From contig VXNP01000117.1 in the NCBI GenBank assembly GCA_009840525.1, positions 1 through 47,430 of the forward strand: 47,430 nucleotides of DNA, written 5' to 3'. Within the stretch, counting starts at the first letter, position 1. Each line of letters starts with the position of its first letter. The notes under the pieces were generated by a model. That model had not been told where the DNA came from, ran no database searches, and saw only the letters and a program-made list of their open reading frames with translations. The stretch comes from Gammaproteobacteria bacterium. GTDB taxonomy: Bacteria; Gemmatimonadota; Gemmatimonadetes; Longimicrobiales; Gaopeijiaceae. The position numbers were made by a program, and so were the translations under genes. This document shows positions 16,217-26,206 of the stretch, piece after piece.

Positions 16217-19200
16217 GATGACGCGTCTCCGGGCTTGGCCCGGGCCTCGAGCGCGTGCAGGAACCCGGCCCCCTCGTGGTCCCAGTTGCGGATCGCGCGC
16301 AGTCCGGCGAGTTCGGGGGCGTCGCCGATGCGCTCCTTCACCCACTCCGCCAGCGGGGAGTTGGCGCCGAAGTCGGTTTCGCGCACGCGGCAGATCGCCT
16401 GGTAGTTGCAGAACCGGCAGTCGCCGGCGTCGTCGGTGGGGAGGAAATGGCCGCCTGCGACCAGGTCGAGGAGGCGGGCGACGAGTTCGGGTCCCGCGAT
16501 CAGGTCGTCGGCGGAGTAGGCGCGGGTCTGGTTCTCGCCCTTGCGCGTGGGGAAGTGGTATTCCATGGCCAGGGTCCGTGCGTCGTGCAACCGGCTCGCG
16601 ACCGCCGAGTAGATGACATGCTGCAGCCGCCTCCCGCCGTCCCAGATGCCCCTCTTGCTGGCGAAGCTGAAGGTGCCGCCGGTCTTGTAGTCCACCACCC
16701 GCAACCCGCGCGCCAGCCTGTCGATGCGGTCGATCGCGCCGCGCACCAGTACGTCGCCGGAGGGCGTCGGGAAGGGAAGCGGGTCCTCGCCCCTGAGCCC
16801 GAAGGCGCGCTCGGTGGCGATCCAGGCGGGCGGACTCTGCCGGATCATGTCGATGAACGATTCCGCGTCGCCCGCCAGTGCCTCCAGTTCGCGCGCGCGC
16901 ACCGCATCGCTTGGAGCCGGCACCTCGCGTACCGCGAGGCCGACTTCCTGGTCCAGGATCGCCGCGACCAGGCTCTCGAACGCCGGTTCGTGGTAGCCGA
17001 TGTCCTCGTTGCGGGCCTCGGTCAGCGCCCGCTCGTACACGCGGTGCAGGATGCTCCCGCGCCCCAGGGCGTCGAGCCAGCCCTCGGGGTCGTAGGCGGG
17101 GTCGTCCGGTGGCCAGATCCCCGCCACGTAGCCGTAGAAGTAGCGCTTCGCGCAGGCGCCCAGCGAGGCCAGCGCGCTGGCGGATACCGCGAGTTCGGGA
17201 TTCCTGCGCGGGTCGAGTTCCGGGCGCGGCGTCGTCTGGCCGTGGAAGACGGTCACCACATCGCCCGCCAGGGCGTCGCGCGCCCGCAATCCGGCCCCGA
17301 TGAGAGGGAAGGCCTCCCGAACCATCTCCTCGCCGTCCAGAAGGCGGCCATTGCTTTCGAGCGACCCCAGCCAGACATCGGTGGCGTCGAGGCGCACCGG
17401 GCGCCGGGGGACGAGACCGGCGCGCTCGCGCACATGCGTATCCAGGTCCTCGAAGGTGGCTGCGGGATCGTTTCGCAGGAGCCGGAAGGCCTGCAGGAGT
17501 TCCGCGGAGGGCGAGACCGCGCGCGCCTCCGCCGGATCCCAGGCGGCGTAGCTCAGGCAGACGGAACCGCGCAGGCGGGCGAGCAGCGCCGCCAGCCGGA
17601 AGCGCCGCTCGCGCACGCGGTCGGTGGAGAGCGGCAGGTCGGAGCCGGCCAGTTGCATGCGGTCGCGGTCGAGCAGGTAGGGATCCTGGGTGGCCGAGCC
17701 GCCCAGGCGGTGGGCGTCCAGGCCCACCACGAAGGTGGCGCGCCGACCCGTCCGGCCACCGTTGCCGATGTCGGTCAGATAGAGCGCCCCACCCGCCGAA
17801 CTCCACGGCGCGCTCCCCTCCGCGCGCGGGGCGGGGACCGGGAACGCGATGTGGCGGCGCACGATGGCGGCGGCGGCGCGGTAGTCGGTCTGGCGGACGA
17901 GGGCCGTCTCGATGCGCTCGAGTGTGTGGGTCATGCGCTCGAGCGCGGTGTCGTCGACGGAGGTCCCCGGGGATGTGCGGGCCAGGAAGCGCCGGAGCCC
18001 GCGGGCCACCTGCGACGGCGACACCGGAGCGCCTCCCGTCCCGGAGTCCATGGAGACCGGGGGCGTGGCGGCCAGCGCGGGAGCCAGCAGGCCGCCGAGT
18101 CCCCGGAGCTCGCGGCGGGTGCGCTGCCTGCGGCGTTCCAGTTGCTCGTCCGATTCGTACTTCCCGGCGCGGTAGTCGTCGACCTCCGCCAGGGCCCGCT
18201 CGATGGCCGGGAGGTAGCGGTCGCGTCCCCACCCGATGCGCAGCGAGCGCAGCCGGCGGGCCAGCGTGGCTCCGCGGATCCATTCGTTGGGCCGGGGCGC
18301 GGTGAGGTCGCTCGCGTAGAGCAGGGTGCGCACCACCCCGGCATCGAAGCCGCCCTCGATCCAGCGGAAGTACGCCGCCGCGACTCGGCCCGGCCGGGTG
18401 CGCTCTACCGGCAGTCCGGCGGCGAAGGTCACCGGGACGCCCGTCCGCTCCGCGAGCGCGTGCAGCGCGGAGCCGTACACGGCCGGATCCGTGGCCACGA
18501 TCTCGACCTCGTCCCACCCCAGGCCCCGCTCGCGCGCCCGCCGCATCACCTCCCGCAGCTCGGCCTCGACGCTGTTGGCCACGAAGATGTCCAGGGTGTT
18601 GCCCGGGCTTGGCGAGTCGGGGGGCGCATCGCCTTCGATGGTGCCCGGGGCTCCCTCCACGTCGTGCAGGTGGGACAGGCGGCCCGCTCCCTCCCGGGCC
18701 GCGCGCCACACCACGGAACCGGGGACCGCCAGCCCCCGCACCGGATCCGCCTCCAGCACCTCCGCGCCCCGTCGCTGGAGCGCGCCCAGGAAGCGGCCGG
18801 CCAGCCCGCGGCGTTCGATCCCCGGCGCGAGGTAGACTCGCTGACCGGCCAACGCGCCCGTCCCGCCAGCTTCAGCGCCCGCCCGGTCGGTTTCCTCGCC
18901 CGACCGCAGCACCCAGGCCGCGGCCTGGTAGACGCCCGCGGTATCCGTCAGGTCGCGTTGCCGCAACCGCTCCTCGTACGCGGCCAGGACGCGGGACAGG
19001 ATGCGTGCCTTGGCGGGATCGGCCAGGGGCGCGCCGGCGAGCCTCCGGGCCCGCACTCCGGCCAGCCTCAGGGTAGTCACCGCGCGCGCGAGCGCCCGCC
19101 GCATCCCCGCCCCCCGGGCCAGCCGGGCGTGTGCGTCCTCTTCGCCTCCGAGCAGCACCTCGTCGATGGCCTCGTCGAGCAGCCCCTCCTCGTCGAAGGC

Positions 19201-19632
19201 GTCCGTGAGCCGGATTGCGCGCGCGGCCAGTGCGGGCCCGGCCACGGTGATCGCGAGCATGCGGGTGGTGGTGGCCTCGAACCCCACCCACGAGCCGGCG
19301 CGGAGCGCGAGCTGGCGCAGAAGTTCGCGGCCCTCCCCGCCGGTCCGGCACACGATCACCTTGCGGTCGAGGGGGTGTCGGGCGGAGATGCGGGCGAGCG
19401 AGCGCACCAGCGCGGGGGCGACCGTGAGGTCCGTCCGGCCGCCGGGGGGGAGATCGGCCTCGTTGCGGGCCGACGCATCTGCGCGCTGGCGGGGCGGGGC
19501 TGGTGTCCGGTCGCGGGTCGAGGTGTCCGCCCGGTCGCCGGCCGGTCCCTGCGCGCGGTCGTCGTCCCGCGCCGCCGCCGGCCCCCCTTCCAGATCGAAC
19601 TCGAACTGTCCTTCCTTCCCGTCTTTGGTCAT
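16213..19632 (-). CDS. addB: AddB-like nuclease subunit with Fe-S cluster motif
   Basis: A 1139-residue AddB-type partner of AddA. The first 70 residues are a charged low-complexity leader. The central part is an inactivated helicase-like region, as is usual for AddB and RecC. The C-terminal nuclease has GSILHRVYE, Asp in RGAIDRID, VDYKTG and QHVIYS, a full PD-(D/E)XK set. Cys827 together with Cys1072-x2-Cys1075-x5-Cys1081 reproduces the AddB 4Fe-4S layout, with one Cys before and three after the nuclease core. Having both AddA and AddB nuclease sites intact implies cutting of both strands. It is expected to load RecA after recognising a Chi-like site, which cannot be read here. It lies 26 bases after the hydroxylase gene. 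Confidence 0.9.
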   Translation of the reverse strand: MTKDGKEGQFEFDLEGGPAAARDDDRAQGPAGDRADTSTRDRTPAPPRQRADASARNEADLPPGGRTDLTVAPALVRSLARISARHPLDRKVIVCRTGGEGRELLRQLALRAGSWVGFEATTTRMLAITVAGPALAARAIRLTDAFDEEGLLDEAIDEVLLGGEEDAHARLARGAGMRRALARAVTTLRLAGVRARRLAGAPLADPAKARILSRVLAAYEERLRQRDLTDTAGVYQAAAWVLRSGEETDRAGAEAGGTGALAGQRVYLAPGIERRGLAGRFLGALQRRGAEVLEADPVRGLAVPGSVVWRAAREGAGRLSHLHDVEGAPGTIEGDAPPDSPSPGNTLDIFVANSVEAELREVMRRARERGLGWDEVEIVATDPAVYGSALHALAERTGVPVTFAAGLPVERTRPGRVAAAYFRWIEGGFDAGVVRTLLYASDLTAPRPNEWIRGATLARRLRSLRIGWGRDRYLPAIERALAEVDDYRAGKYESDEQLERRRQRTRRELRGLGGLLAPALAATPPVSMDSGTGGAPVSPSQVARGLRRFLARTSPGTSVDDTALERMTHTLERIETALVRQTDYRAAAAIVRRHIAFPVPAPRAEGSAPWSSAGGALYLTDIGNGGRTGRRATFVVGLDAHRLGGSATQDPYLLDRDRMQLAGSDLPLSTDRVRERRFRLAALLARLRGSVCLSYAAWDPAEARAVSPSAELLQAFRLLRNDPAATFEDLDTHVRERAGLVPRRPVRLDATDVWLGSLESNGRLLDGEEMVREAFPLIGAGLRARDALAGDVVTVFHGQTTPRPELDPRRNPELAVSASALASLGACAKRYFYGYVAGIWPPDDPAYDPEGWLDALGRGSILHRVYERALTEARNEDIGYHEPAFESLVAAILDQEVGLAVREVPAPSDAVRARELEALAGDAESFIDMIRQSPPAWIATERAFGLRGEDPLPFPTPSGDVLVRGAIDRIDRLARGLRVVDYKTGGTFSFASKRGIWDGGRRLQHVIYSAVASRLHDARTLAMEYHFPTRKGENQTRAYSADDLIAGPELVARLLDLVAGGHFLPTDDAGDCRFCNYQAICRVRETDFGANSPLAEWVKERIGDAPELAGLRAIRNWDHEGAGFLHALEARAKPGDASS

Positions 19633-19658
19633 CGGCCGGCGCTACCGTCCGTCGCGCA

Positions 19659-20465
19659 TCAGCGACGCCACTTCACGAACGGATACACCAGCCGCGCCGC
19701 CAGCGAGCGCGGATACGTCTCCTCCATCCCCTCGAAGCCAAGCCGCTCGGGCTGCTCCTGGTCGGCCGGCCAGTAGGCGGTGCGGAAGATCCAGTCCCAC
19801 ACGCTCAGCACGATGCCGAAGTTCTGACCGCCCCTGCCGTGTTGCACCACGTCGTGATGCCACACGTGCATCTTCGCCGAGTTGAACAGGTAGCGGAGCG
19901 GCCCCCAGTCGATGCGCAGGTTGGAATGGTTGAGGTCCTGCATCAGCGTGCTCACGATGGCCATCAGCAGGATCACGGTCCCATCCACACCCAGTACCAC
20001 CAGCGGCAGGTACGAGAGCGTCTTGTAGACCACCACCTCGCCCCAGTGGAAGCGGAAGTTCCCGATCCAGTCCAGCTCCTCGATGCTGTGATGCAGCTTG
20101 TGGAACTCCCACAGCCACGGCGTCAGGTGCAGCAGCCGATGGATGTTCCACTCCACGAAATCCTTCACCACGAAGAACACCACGAACTGGAGCCAGAGCG
20201 GCTGCGACGTGACCAGCGCCAGCGACTCGGGCACCGGCAGGCCCATCTCGAACAGCATGCCGTTGAGGGCCTGCACCAGCCGGCCTGTCACCATCGCCAG
20301 CAGCACCCCGAGGTAGTGCCCGTTGAACACGAGCCAGAACAGATCCTGCCAGATGCCCCGCCGCAGCGTCCGCTGCTCCTTGCGCCAGGGCCAGAGCCGC
20401 TCGAGCAGGAAGCAGAACAGCGAGACGGCGATCAGCCAGAAGTAGTACTGAAGGTAGACGGGCAT
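19659..20465 (-). CDS. Sterol desaturase / fatty acid hydroxylase family protein
   Basis: A 268-residue integral membrane di-iron enzyme. Hydrophobic helices occur at about 5-22, 45-65, 85-105 and 155-175. The three histidine clusters of the fatty acid hydroxylase superfamily are present: HRLLH, HKLHH and HVWHHDVVQH. They bind the two iron atoms that activate oxygen for C-H hydroxylation or desaturation of a lipid. The substrate (sterol, hopanoid, carotenoid or fatty acid) cannot be told from the sequence. It is placed directly upstream of addB in the same direction, perhaps sharing a promoter, though no functional link to repair is known. Confidence 0.88.
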   Translation of the reverse strand: MPVYLQYYFWLIAVSLFCFLLERLWPWRKEQRTLRRGIWQDLFWLVFNGHYLGVLLAMVTGRLVQALNGMLFEMGLPVPESLALVTSQPLWLQFVVFFVVKDFVEWNIHRLLHLTPWLWEFHKLHHSIEELDWIGNFRFHWGEVVVYKTLSYLPLVVLGVDGTVILLMAIVSTLMQDLNHSNLRIDWGPLRYLFNSAKMHVWHHDVVQHGRGGQNFGIVLSVWDWIFRTAYWPADQEQPERLGFEGMEETYPRSLAARLVYPFVKWRR

Positions 20466-20555
20466 GGGGTTCCGTCCTCAGGGGATGATGGGGATGTGCG
20501 ACACATATTCCGGCAAGATCCGGGGGCGCGGCAACCGGTCGCGTCCATCACTCCC

Positions 20556-21182
20556 TCAGGACGCCGGCGTGTCGGTCAGCCGCCAGAGCACCCAGCTCGC
20601 CACCGACCGGAGCGGCTTCCACACCTCCGAGCGCTCCAGAACGGCCTTCGGCGCGGGCCGTTCCTCGAGTCCGTCCAGCCGGCGCAGGCCCTCCCGCACC
20701 CCGAGGTCGGTCGCAGGCATCACGTCCAGCCGTCCGAGCTTGAAGAGGAGGAACATCTGCGCGGTCCAGACGCCGATGCCGCGCACCTCGGTCAGCCGCT
20801 CGACGATCTCCTCGTCCCCAAGCCGCCAGACGCCGCGCAGCCGGAGCGACCGGGACTCCACCCGGCGCGCGAGATCGGTAAGCGCGAGCATCTTGTTGCG
20901 CGACAGCCCCGCGCCCCTCAGCTCCTCCTCCGGCAGGGCCAGCAACTCCGCGGGAGTCGGAAAGTTGCGTCCGGGGGTGAGGGCGTGCACGCGTCCGTAG
21001 ATGGTCTTGGCGGCGGCTCCCGCGAGCTGCTGGTAGATGATGGACCGGCACAGGTAGTGAAAGCCGGAGAAGCGGCGAGCGGTCCTGGAGAAGTCCGGAA
21101 ACTCGGGCATCCGGGCCATCGCGGCCCCCAGGCGGGGATCGGCCTCGGCAAGGCGGGCCAACTGCTCTGAAGTGGGTTGCAT
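20556..21182 (-). CDS. DNA-3-methyladenine glycosylase II (AlkA-like)
   Basis: A 208-residue HhH-GPD base-excision glycosylase that removes alkylated bases from DNA. The helix-hairpin-helix lies at about 129-143 (RLTEVRGIGVWTAQM) and is followed by the catalytic Asp159 in MPATDLGV. SIIYQQLAGAAA matches the conserved intercalating region. It lacks the N-terminal AlkA domain and the four-Cys iron-sulfur motif of Nth/MutY, so it fits the short AlkA/Mag1 type. It diverges from the vWA gene at 21334. With AddAB nearby it adds to a DNA repair neighbourhood. Confidence 0.9.
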   Translation of the reverse strand: MQPTSEQLARLAEADPRLGAAMARMPEFPDFSRTARRFSGFHYLCRSIIYQQLAGAAAKTIYGRVHALTPGRNFPTPAELLALPEEELRGAGLSRNKMLALTDLARRVESRSLRLRGVWRLGDEEIVERLTEVRGIGVWTAQMFLLFKLGRLDVMPATDLGVREGLRRLDGLEERPAPKAVLERSEVWKPLRSVASWVLWRLTDTPAS

Positions 21183-21333
21183 GGGTGGACGGTGGCGGTT
21201 GAAGGGGAAGGAGGGATCTGACGTGCTCCAAGGTAACGCCGGCGCCGCCGGCGGGGGCCTGCCGCCGGGGGACCACTATCGGTCCGTCCAGAGTAGGAAA
21301 CGAACCCGCAGCAAGCCGTTCCCCGGAGGTGCC

Positions 21334-23283
21334 ATGCCCGTTCCCGTCCTCGCCTGGGTTCTCGCCGCAAGCCTGTGGTCCTTCGCTCCGGCGGCGATCG
21401 AAGTCGCTCCGCGGGAGTTCGCGCGCGCGACCGTGTCGGGCCGGATCACCGATGCCGAAACCGGCGAGCCCCTGACCGGCGCCCGCGTGTTCATCTCCGG
21501 CCAGACGACCTCCGTCCTCTCCGGGGACGCGGGCGAGTACGCCTTCATCCTTCCGGGCGATGGCTGGGACGGACGCGAGGTGGAGGTGCGCGTCGAGATG
21601 CCGGGGTACCAGGGCCTGGGGCGCACGGTTCGTATCTCGGGCTCGACCACCCGCGTCGATCTGGCGATGACTCCGGGCGCCGACATGACGCTCGTGCATG
21701 AATTGCGGATCGCACCGTCCGGACAACCCGCTCCTCCCCCTCCCTCGGGCCAGCCGGCGGTACGTGAGGCGGTGGGCGTCGACGCCGCGAGACGGGTCTC
21801 CGGCGCGGGATTCGCACCGGTCTCGGCGGACGCGGGTCCCGTTCGGCCTCCCCGGCCGCCCTTCAACACCGAATCCTACGCCCACATCGAGGAAGCGAAC
21901 TTCCTCGGCGTCGACGACAACCCGCTCTCCACCTTCGCGATCGATGTCGACCGGGCGTCGTACGCCAACATGCGGCGCTTCATCGAGAGGGGTATGCGTC
22001 CCCCCATCGACGCCATCCGCATCGAAGAGCTGGTCAACTACTTTACCTACGACTACCCGGCGCCCAGGGGCGCCCATCCCCTCTCGATCACCACCGAAGT
22101 CGGCACTGCTCCCTGGCAGCCGGCGCACAGGCTGCTGCGCATCGGAATCCAGGGCCGGGACATCGCCAATGAGGATCTGCCTGCGAGCAACCTCGTCTTC
22201 CTCATCGACGTATCCGGCTCCATGCAGCCGCCCGCGAAGCTTCCCCTGCTCAAGTCGTCCCTGCGTCTGCTGGTCGCGCAGATGAGGCCCGCGGACCGGG
22301 TCGCGATCGTGGTGTACGCCGGCCAGGCCGGGCTCGCGCTGCCTCCCACCTCCGGGACGAACAAGAGCGAGATCCTCTTCGCGATCGACAGGCTTGAGGC
22401 GGGCGGCTCCACTGCCGGCGGCGCCGGGCTGCGGCTCGCCTACGAGGTGGCGCGTGAGAACTTCGACGGGGAGGGGAACAACCGGGTGATCCTCGCCAGC
22501 GACGGCGACTTCAACGTGGGACCGTCGAGCGACGCGGAGATGATCCGCCTCATCGAAAAGGAACGCGAGTCAGGCGTCTTCCTCTCCGTACTGGGGTTCG
22601 GCACCGGAAACCTGCAGGACTCGAAGATGGAGCAGCTGGCCAACCACGGGAACGGCAGCTACGCCTACATCGACGGCGAGCGCGAGGCGGCGAAGGTGCT
22701 GGTGAGCGAGTTCGCCGGCACTCTCTTCACGATCGCGAAGGACGTGAAGGTGCAGGTCGAGTTCAATCCCCGCGAGGTGCAGGCGTACCGGCTCATCGGC
22801 TACGAGAACCGTGCCCTGCGCGCGGAGGATTTTGCGGATGATCGCAAGGATGCCGGGGAGCTCGGGGCGGGTCATACGGTCACGGCACTCTACGAGATCG
22901 TGCCGGCCGGCATCGACAGCCCCGATCTGGCGGATGCGCCCACCCTGCGCTATCGCGGCCGCGCGGGCGTCACCGGGCGGGCGGCATCCGGCGAACTCGG
23001 ATTCGTCCAGCTTCGCTACAAGCGGCCCGACGATTCGAAGAGCGTTCTCGTGCAGCAGGCATTCGTCGACAGGGGCGGAGATGGCTCGGGCGACTTGGGC
23101 TTCGCCGCGTCGGTGGCGGGCTTCGGCATGCTGCTGCGTGAATCGGCGTATGCGGGCGACTATGCACTCGGCGACGTTCTCGACCTGGCGCGGGGATCTC
23201 TCGGCGACGACGAGGAAGGCTACAGGCGCGAGTTCATCCGGCTGGTGCGCGAAGCCCGCGCGCAAGGGCTGCTGAAGCGCTGA
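21334..23283 (+). CDS. Exported vWA (YfbK-like) protein with N-terminal carboxypeptidase-regulatory domain
   Basis: A 649-residue protein from ATG 21334 with GGAGG 5 bases upstream; the frame is open further upstream without a site. A signal peptide (about 1-22) is followed by a carboxypeptidase-D regulatory-like beta domain (about 31-110, VSGRITDAETGEPLTGARVFI). After a Pro-rich linker comes the YfbK-type N-terminal block (NPLSTFAIDVDRASYANMRR). A vWA domain follows with an intact metal site starting LIDVSGSM, then a YfbK C-terminal domain. It is probably periplasmic or surface-bound and mediates metal-dependent protein contacts. The partner is unknown. The added N-terminal domain is not present in E. 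coli YfbK. Confidence 0.88.
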   Translation: MPVPVLAWVLAASLWSFAPAAIEVAPREFARATVSGRITDAETGEPLTGARVFISGQTTSVLSGDAGEYAFILPGDGWDGREVEVRVEMPGYQGLGRTVRISGSTTRVDLAMTPGADMTLVHELRIAPSGQPAPPPPSGQPAVREAVGVDAARRVSGAGFAPVSADAGPVRPPRPPFNTESYAHIEEANFLGVDDNPLSTFAIDVDRASYANMRRFIERGMRPPIDAIRIEELVNYFTYDYPAPRGAHPLSITTEVGTAPWQPAHRLLRIGIQGRDIANEDLPASNLVFLIDVSGSMQPPAKLPLLKSSLRLLVAQMRPADRVAIVVYAGQAGLALPPTSGTNKSEILFAIDRLEAGGSTAGGAGLRLAYEVARENFDGEGNNRVILASDGDFNVGPSSDAEMIRLIEKERESGVFLSVLGFGTGNLQDSKMEQLANHGNGSYAYIDGEREAAKVLVSEFAGTLFTIAKDVKVQVEFNPREVQAYRLIGYENRALRAEDFADDRKDAGELGAGHTVTALYEIVPAGIDSPDLADAPTLRYRGRAGVTGRAASGELGFVQLRYKRPDDSKSVLVQQAFVDRGGDGSGDLGFAASVAGFGMLLRESAYAGDYALGDVLDLARGSLGDDEEGYRREFIRLVREARAQGLLKR

Positions 23284-23410
23284 TCCCCGAGGTCAGCCGC
23301 CCGACGCCGTACGCGCGGCCGGGAAAACGAACATCCCATCTCCTGCGTAGTATCAAGTCTGTTTCCGAGTCCGAGAATCACCCCGGCGTTTTTTTCTGGA
23401 GAAGAGACTG

Positions 23411-26179
23411 ATGAAGCTGAACGTGAGGCATGTTCCCCATTGGACCGCCGCCGTCGCCGCATTCCTGGCCGCGACGGCCCAGGCCGCGGCGGCACAGCAG
23501 CTGCCGGAGGGCGTCACGGAGGTGGCGTCCGTCGAGGGCATCACCGAGTACCGCCTGGACAACGGCCTGCGGTTTCTCCTGTTCCCCGACCAGAGCAAGC
23601 AGCAGATCACGGTCAACGTGACCTACATGGTCGGGTCGCGGCACGAGGGATACGGCGAGACCGGGATGGCGCACCTGCTCGAGCACCTCGTCTTCAAGGG
23701 GACGCCCGACCATCCCAACATCCCCGACGAGCTGACCGAGCGCGGAGCGTTCCCCAACGGCACCACCTGGTTCGACCGCACCAACTACTTCGAGACCTTC
23801 CCGGCCTCGGACGACAACCTTGCCTGGGCGATCGACCTCGAGGCGGACCGCATGATCAACTCGTTCATCGCGGAGGAGGATCTCGAGTCCGAGATGACCG
23901 TGGTGCGCAACGAGTGGGAGTCGGGCGAGAACCAGCCCGTGGCGGTGCTGCAGAAGCGCGTCATGTCGACAGCCTACGACTGGCACAACTACGGCAACTC
24001 CACCATCGGCGCGCGGGCGGATATCGAGAGCGTGCCCATCGAGCGCCTGCAGGCCTTCTACCGCAAGTACTATCAGCCAGACAACGCGCTTGTGGTGATC
24101 GCGGGTCGCTTCGATCCGGAGTACGCCATTCAGTTGGTGGCCGAGGAATTCGGCGCTATCCCGCGTCCCGATCGGACCGGGGCGAACCAGTTGTTCGACA
24201 CCTACACGGCGGAGCCCGCCCAGGACGGCGAGCGTACCGTGACCCTGCGGCGCGTGGGCGACGTGCAGATGGCCATGGCCGCCTACCACGTCCCGCCCGG
24301 CTCCCACGAGCAGTACGCGGCGGTGGACGTGCTGATCCACGTCCTCGCGACCCGGCCCGCCGGGCGCCTCTACCAGAACCTGGTGGAGACCGGACTTGCG
24401 GCGAACGCGTTCGCCTTCGGCTACCAGTTGAACGAGCCGGGCGTGATGATGGCCGCCGCCCAGGTGCGCCAGGAGGACTCGCTGGAGGAAGCCGCGGCCG
24501 CAATGCTCGCCACCCTCGACGAGATGGTCGAGGCGCCGCCCACCGAGGAGGAGGTGGAACGGGCCCGGACCGACTACCTGTCGGGCATCGAGCTGGCCTT
24601 CAACAACCCGCAGGGCATCGCGCTGCAGTTGAGCGAATGGGCGTCGATGGGCGACTGGCGCCTCTTCTTCCTGCACCGCGACCGGCTGGAGCAGGTCACG
24701 CCCACCGCGGTACACCAGGTGGCGCAGGCCTACCTGAAGCCCTCCAACCGCACCATCGGCTACTTCTACCCGACGGAAGAGACGCCGGCCCGGGCCGAAA
24801 TCCCGGAGCCGCCCGACGTGGCGGCGCTGGTGGCCAACTACACCGGTCGCGAGGCCGTGGCCGAGGGCGAGGCCTTCGACCCGACGCCTGCAAACATCGA
24901 CGAACGCACGGTGAACACGACCCTCGCCAACGGCGTGGAGGTCTCGCTCCTGGCCAAGGAGAACCGCGGCGACGCCGTGAGCGTGCAGCTCTCCTTCCGC
25001 CACGGCACCGAGGCCGCGCTCATGGGCCGTGCCACCGCCGGGTCGCTGGCGGGCTCCATGCTGATGCGCGGCACGACCCAGCGTTCGCGCCAGGAGATCA
25101 GCGACGAACTGGATCGCCTGCGGGCACAGGGGAGCGTGAGCGGGTCGGCGCTGTCGGCCGGCGGGTCCTTCACCACTGTCCGCGAGAACCTGGCGGCCGT
25201 CGTCCGGCTGGCCGGGGAGGTTCTGCGCGAGCCCGCCTTCGATCCCGGCGAGTTCGACCTGCTGCGCGAGGAGCGGCTGGCGGCGATCGAGCAGCAGCAG
25301 TCGGAGCCCCAGGCGCTGGTCTTCGAGGCGTTCAATCGGCACCTGAACCGGTATCCCGAGGACCATCCGCGCTACTCGACCACCTTCGGGGAAGACATCG
25401 AACGCCTGAACGCGGCGACGGTCGATGAAGCGAGGGCGTTCTGGTCCGATTTCTACGGAGCCGAGGGCGGCACCATTGCCGTGGTCGGCGACTTCGATGC
25501 CGACGAGACGCTCGCGGTGCTGGAGGAGGTATTCGGCGACTGGGAGGCGCCCGAGCCCTACGAGCGCGTCGCGGATCCGTACGTCGAGGTCGAGACCGTG
25601 AGCGTCGACATCGAGACCCCCGACAAGGCCAACGCCTGGATGGTGGCGGTAACCACCTTCCGCATGCGCGACGACGATTCCCGTTATCCGGCGCTGCGCA
25701 TGGCGGACTTCATGCTGGGCGGCGGGTTCCTGAATTCGCGTCTGCCGACCCGCATCCGCCAGGAGGAGGGGCTCTCGTACGGCGTGGGCTCGCAGCTGGC
25801 GGTGCCTCCGGTCGACGACGGCGGGCTGTTCCTGACCTATGCCATCTTCGCCCCCGAGAACGGCGACCGGGTGGTGGACGCGTTCCGCGACGAGCTGCGC
25901 AGGGCGCTGGAGGAAGGGTTCACCCAGGAGGAGCTGGATGCCGCGAAACGCGGGTTCCTGGACGCGCAACAGAACGGCCGCTCGAACGACGGCGCGCTCG
26001 CCGGCCAGCTCAGCAACAACCTGTTCACCAACCGGACCATGGAGTTCACCGCCGCCCGGGAAGCGGCCATCGCAGCGCTGACGCTGGACGAGGTCAACTC
26101 CGCGCTGCGCGACTACGTTTCGCTGGACGACATCTCCATCTTCCGCGCGGGAGACTTCGCCAACAAGCTGATCCCGTAG
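23411..26179 (+). CDS. M16 family zinc metallopeptidase, two-domain, exported
   Basis: A 922-residue M16 (pitrilysin-type) peptidase with a signal peptide (about 1-28, ending AQAAAAQQ). The first half holds the inverted zinc motif His88-x-x-Glu91-His92 (HLLEH) and the third ligand Glu168 in VRNEWESGEN, so it is catalytic. The second half (about 490-900) repeats the fold without the zinc motif and carries the substrate-closing part, including the RLPTRIRQEEGLSYGVG segment. It likely degrades peptides in the periplasm. A GGAGAAG ribosome site lies 7-8 bases before the ATG. A strong terminator follows at 26207. Confidence 0.93.
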   Translation: MKLNVRHVPHWTAAVAAFLAATAQAAAAQQLPEGVTEVASVEGITEYRLDNGLRFLLFPDQSKQQITVNVTYMVGSRHEGYGETGMAHLLEHLVFKGTPDHPNIPDELTERGAFPNGTTWFDRTNYFETFPASDDNLAWAIDLEADRMINSFIAEEDLESEMTVVRNEWESGENQPVAVLQKRVMSTAYDWHNYGNSTIGARADIESVPIERLQAFYRKYYQPDNALVVIAGRFDPEYAIQLVAEEFGAIPRPDRTGANQLFDTYTAEPAQDGERTVTLRRVGDVQMAMAAYHVPPGSHEQYAAVDVLIHVLATRPAGRLYQNLVETGLAANAFAFGYQLNEPGVMMAAAQVRQEDSLEEAAAAMLATLDEMVEAPPTEEEVERARTDYLSGIELAFNNPQGIALQLSEWASMGDWRLFFLHRDRLEQVTPTAVHQVAQAYLKPSNRTIGYFYPTEETPARAEIPEPPDVAALVANYTGREAVAEGEAFDPTPANIDERTVNTTLANGVEVSLLAKENRGDAVSVQLSFRHGTEAALMGRATAGSLAGSMLMRGTTQRSRQEISDELDRLRAQGSVSGSALSAGGSFTTVRENLAAVVRLAGEVLREPAFDPGEFDLLREERLAAIEQQQSEPQALVFEAFNRHLNRYPEDHPRYSTTFGEDIERLNAATVDEARAFWSDFYGAEGGTIAVVGDFDADETLAVLEEVFGDWEAPEPYERVADPYVEVETVSVDIETPDKANAWMVAVTTFRMRDDDSRYPALRMADFMLGGGFLNSRLPTRIRQEEGLSYGVGSQLAVPPVDDGGLFLTYAIFAPENGDRVVDAFRDELRRALEEGFTQEELDAAKRGFLDAQQNGRSNDGALAGQLSNNLFTNRTMEFTAAREAAIAALTLDEVNSALRDYVSLDDISIFRAGDFANKLIP

Positions 26180-26206
26180 GGGACATCAGCGGTCACAGTG
26201 CGCCGA

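Noticed and set aside
16217-18709. Upstream extension of the addA frame to a 1987-residue protein
   Set aside because: The extension is an out-of-frame reading of addB with repetitive Arg/Pro/Gly; the GTGA overlap gives a normal AddA start at 16216.
16255-19776. A 1173-residue rightward ORF opposite addB
   Set aside because: Antisense shadow typical of GC-rich codon use; low-complexity His/Arg/Gly-rich product, while the leftward frame carries the full AddB motif set.
23378-25969. An 863-residue leftward ORF opposite the M16 peptidase
   Set aside because: Antisense shadow; the M16 zinc site and signal peptide are in the rightward frame.
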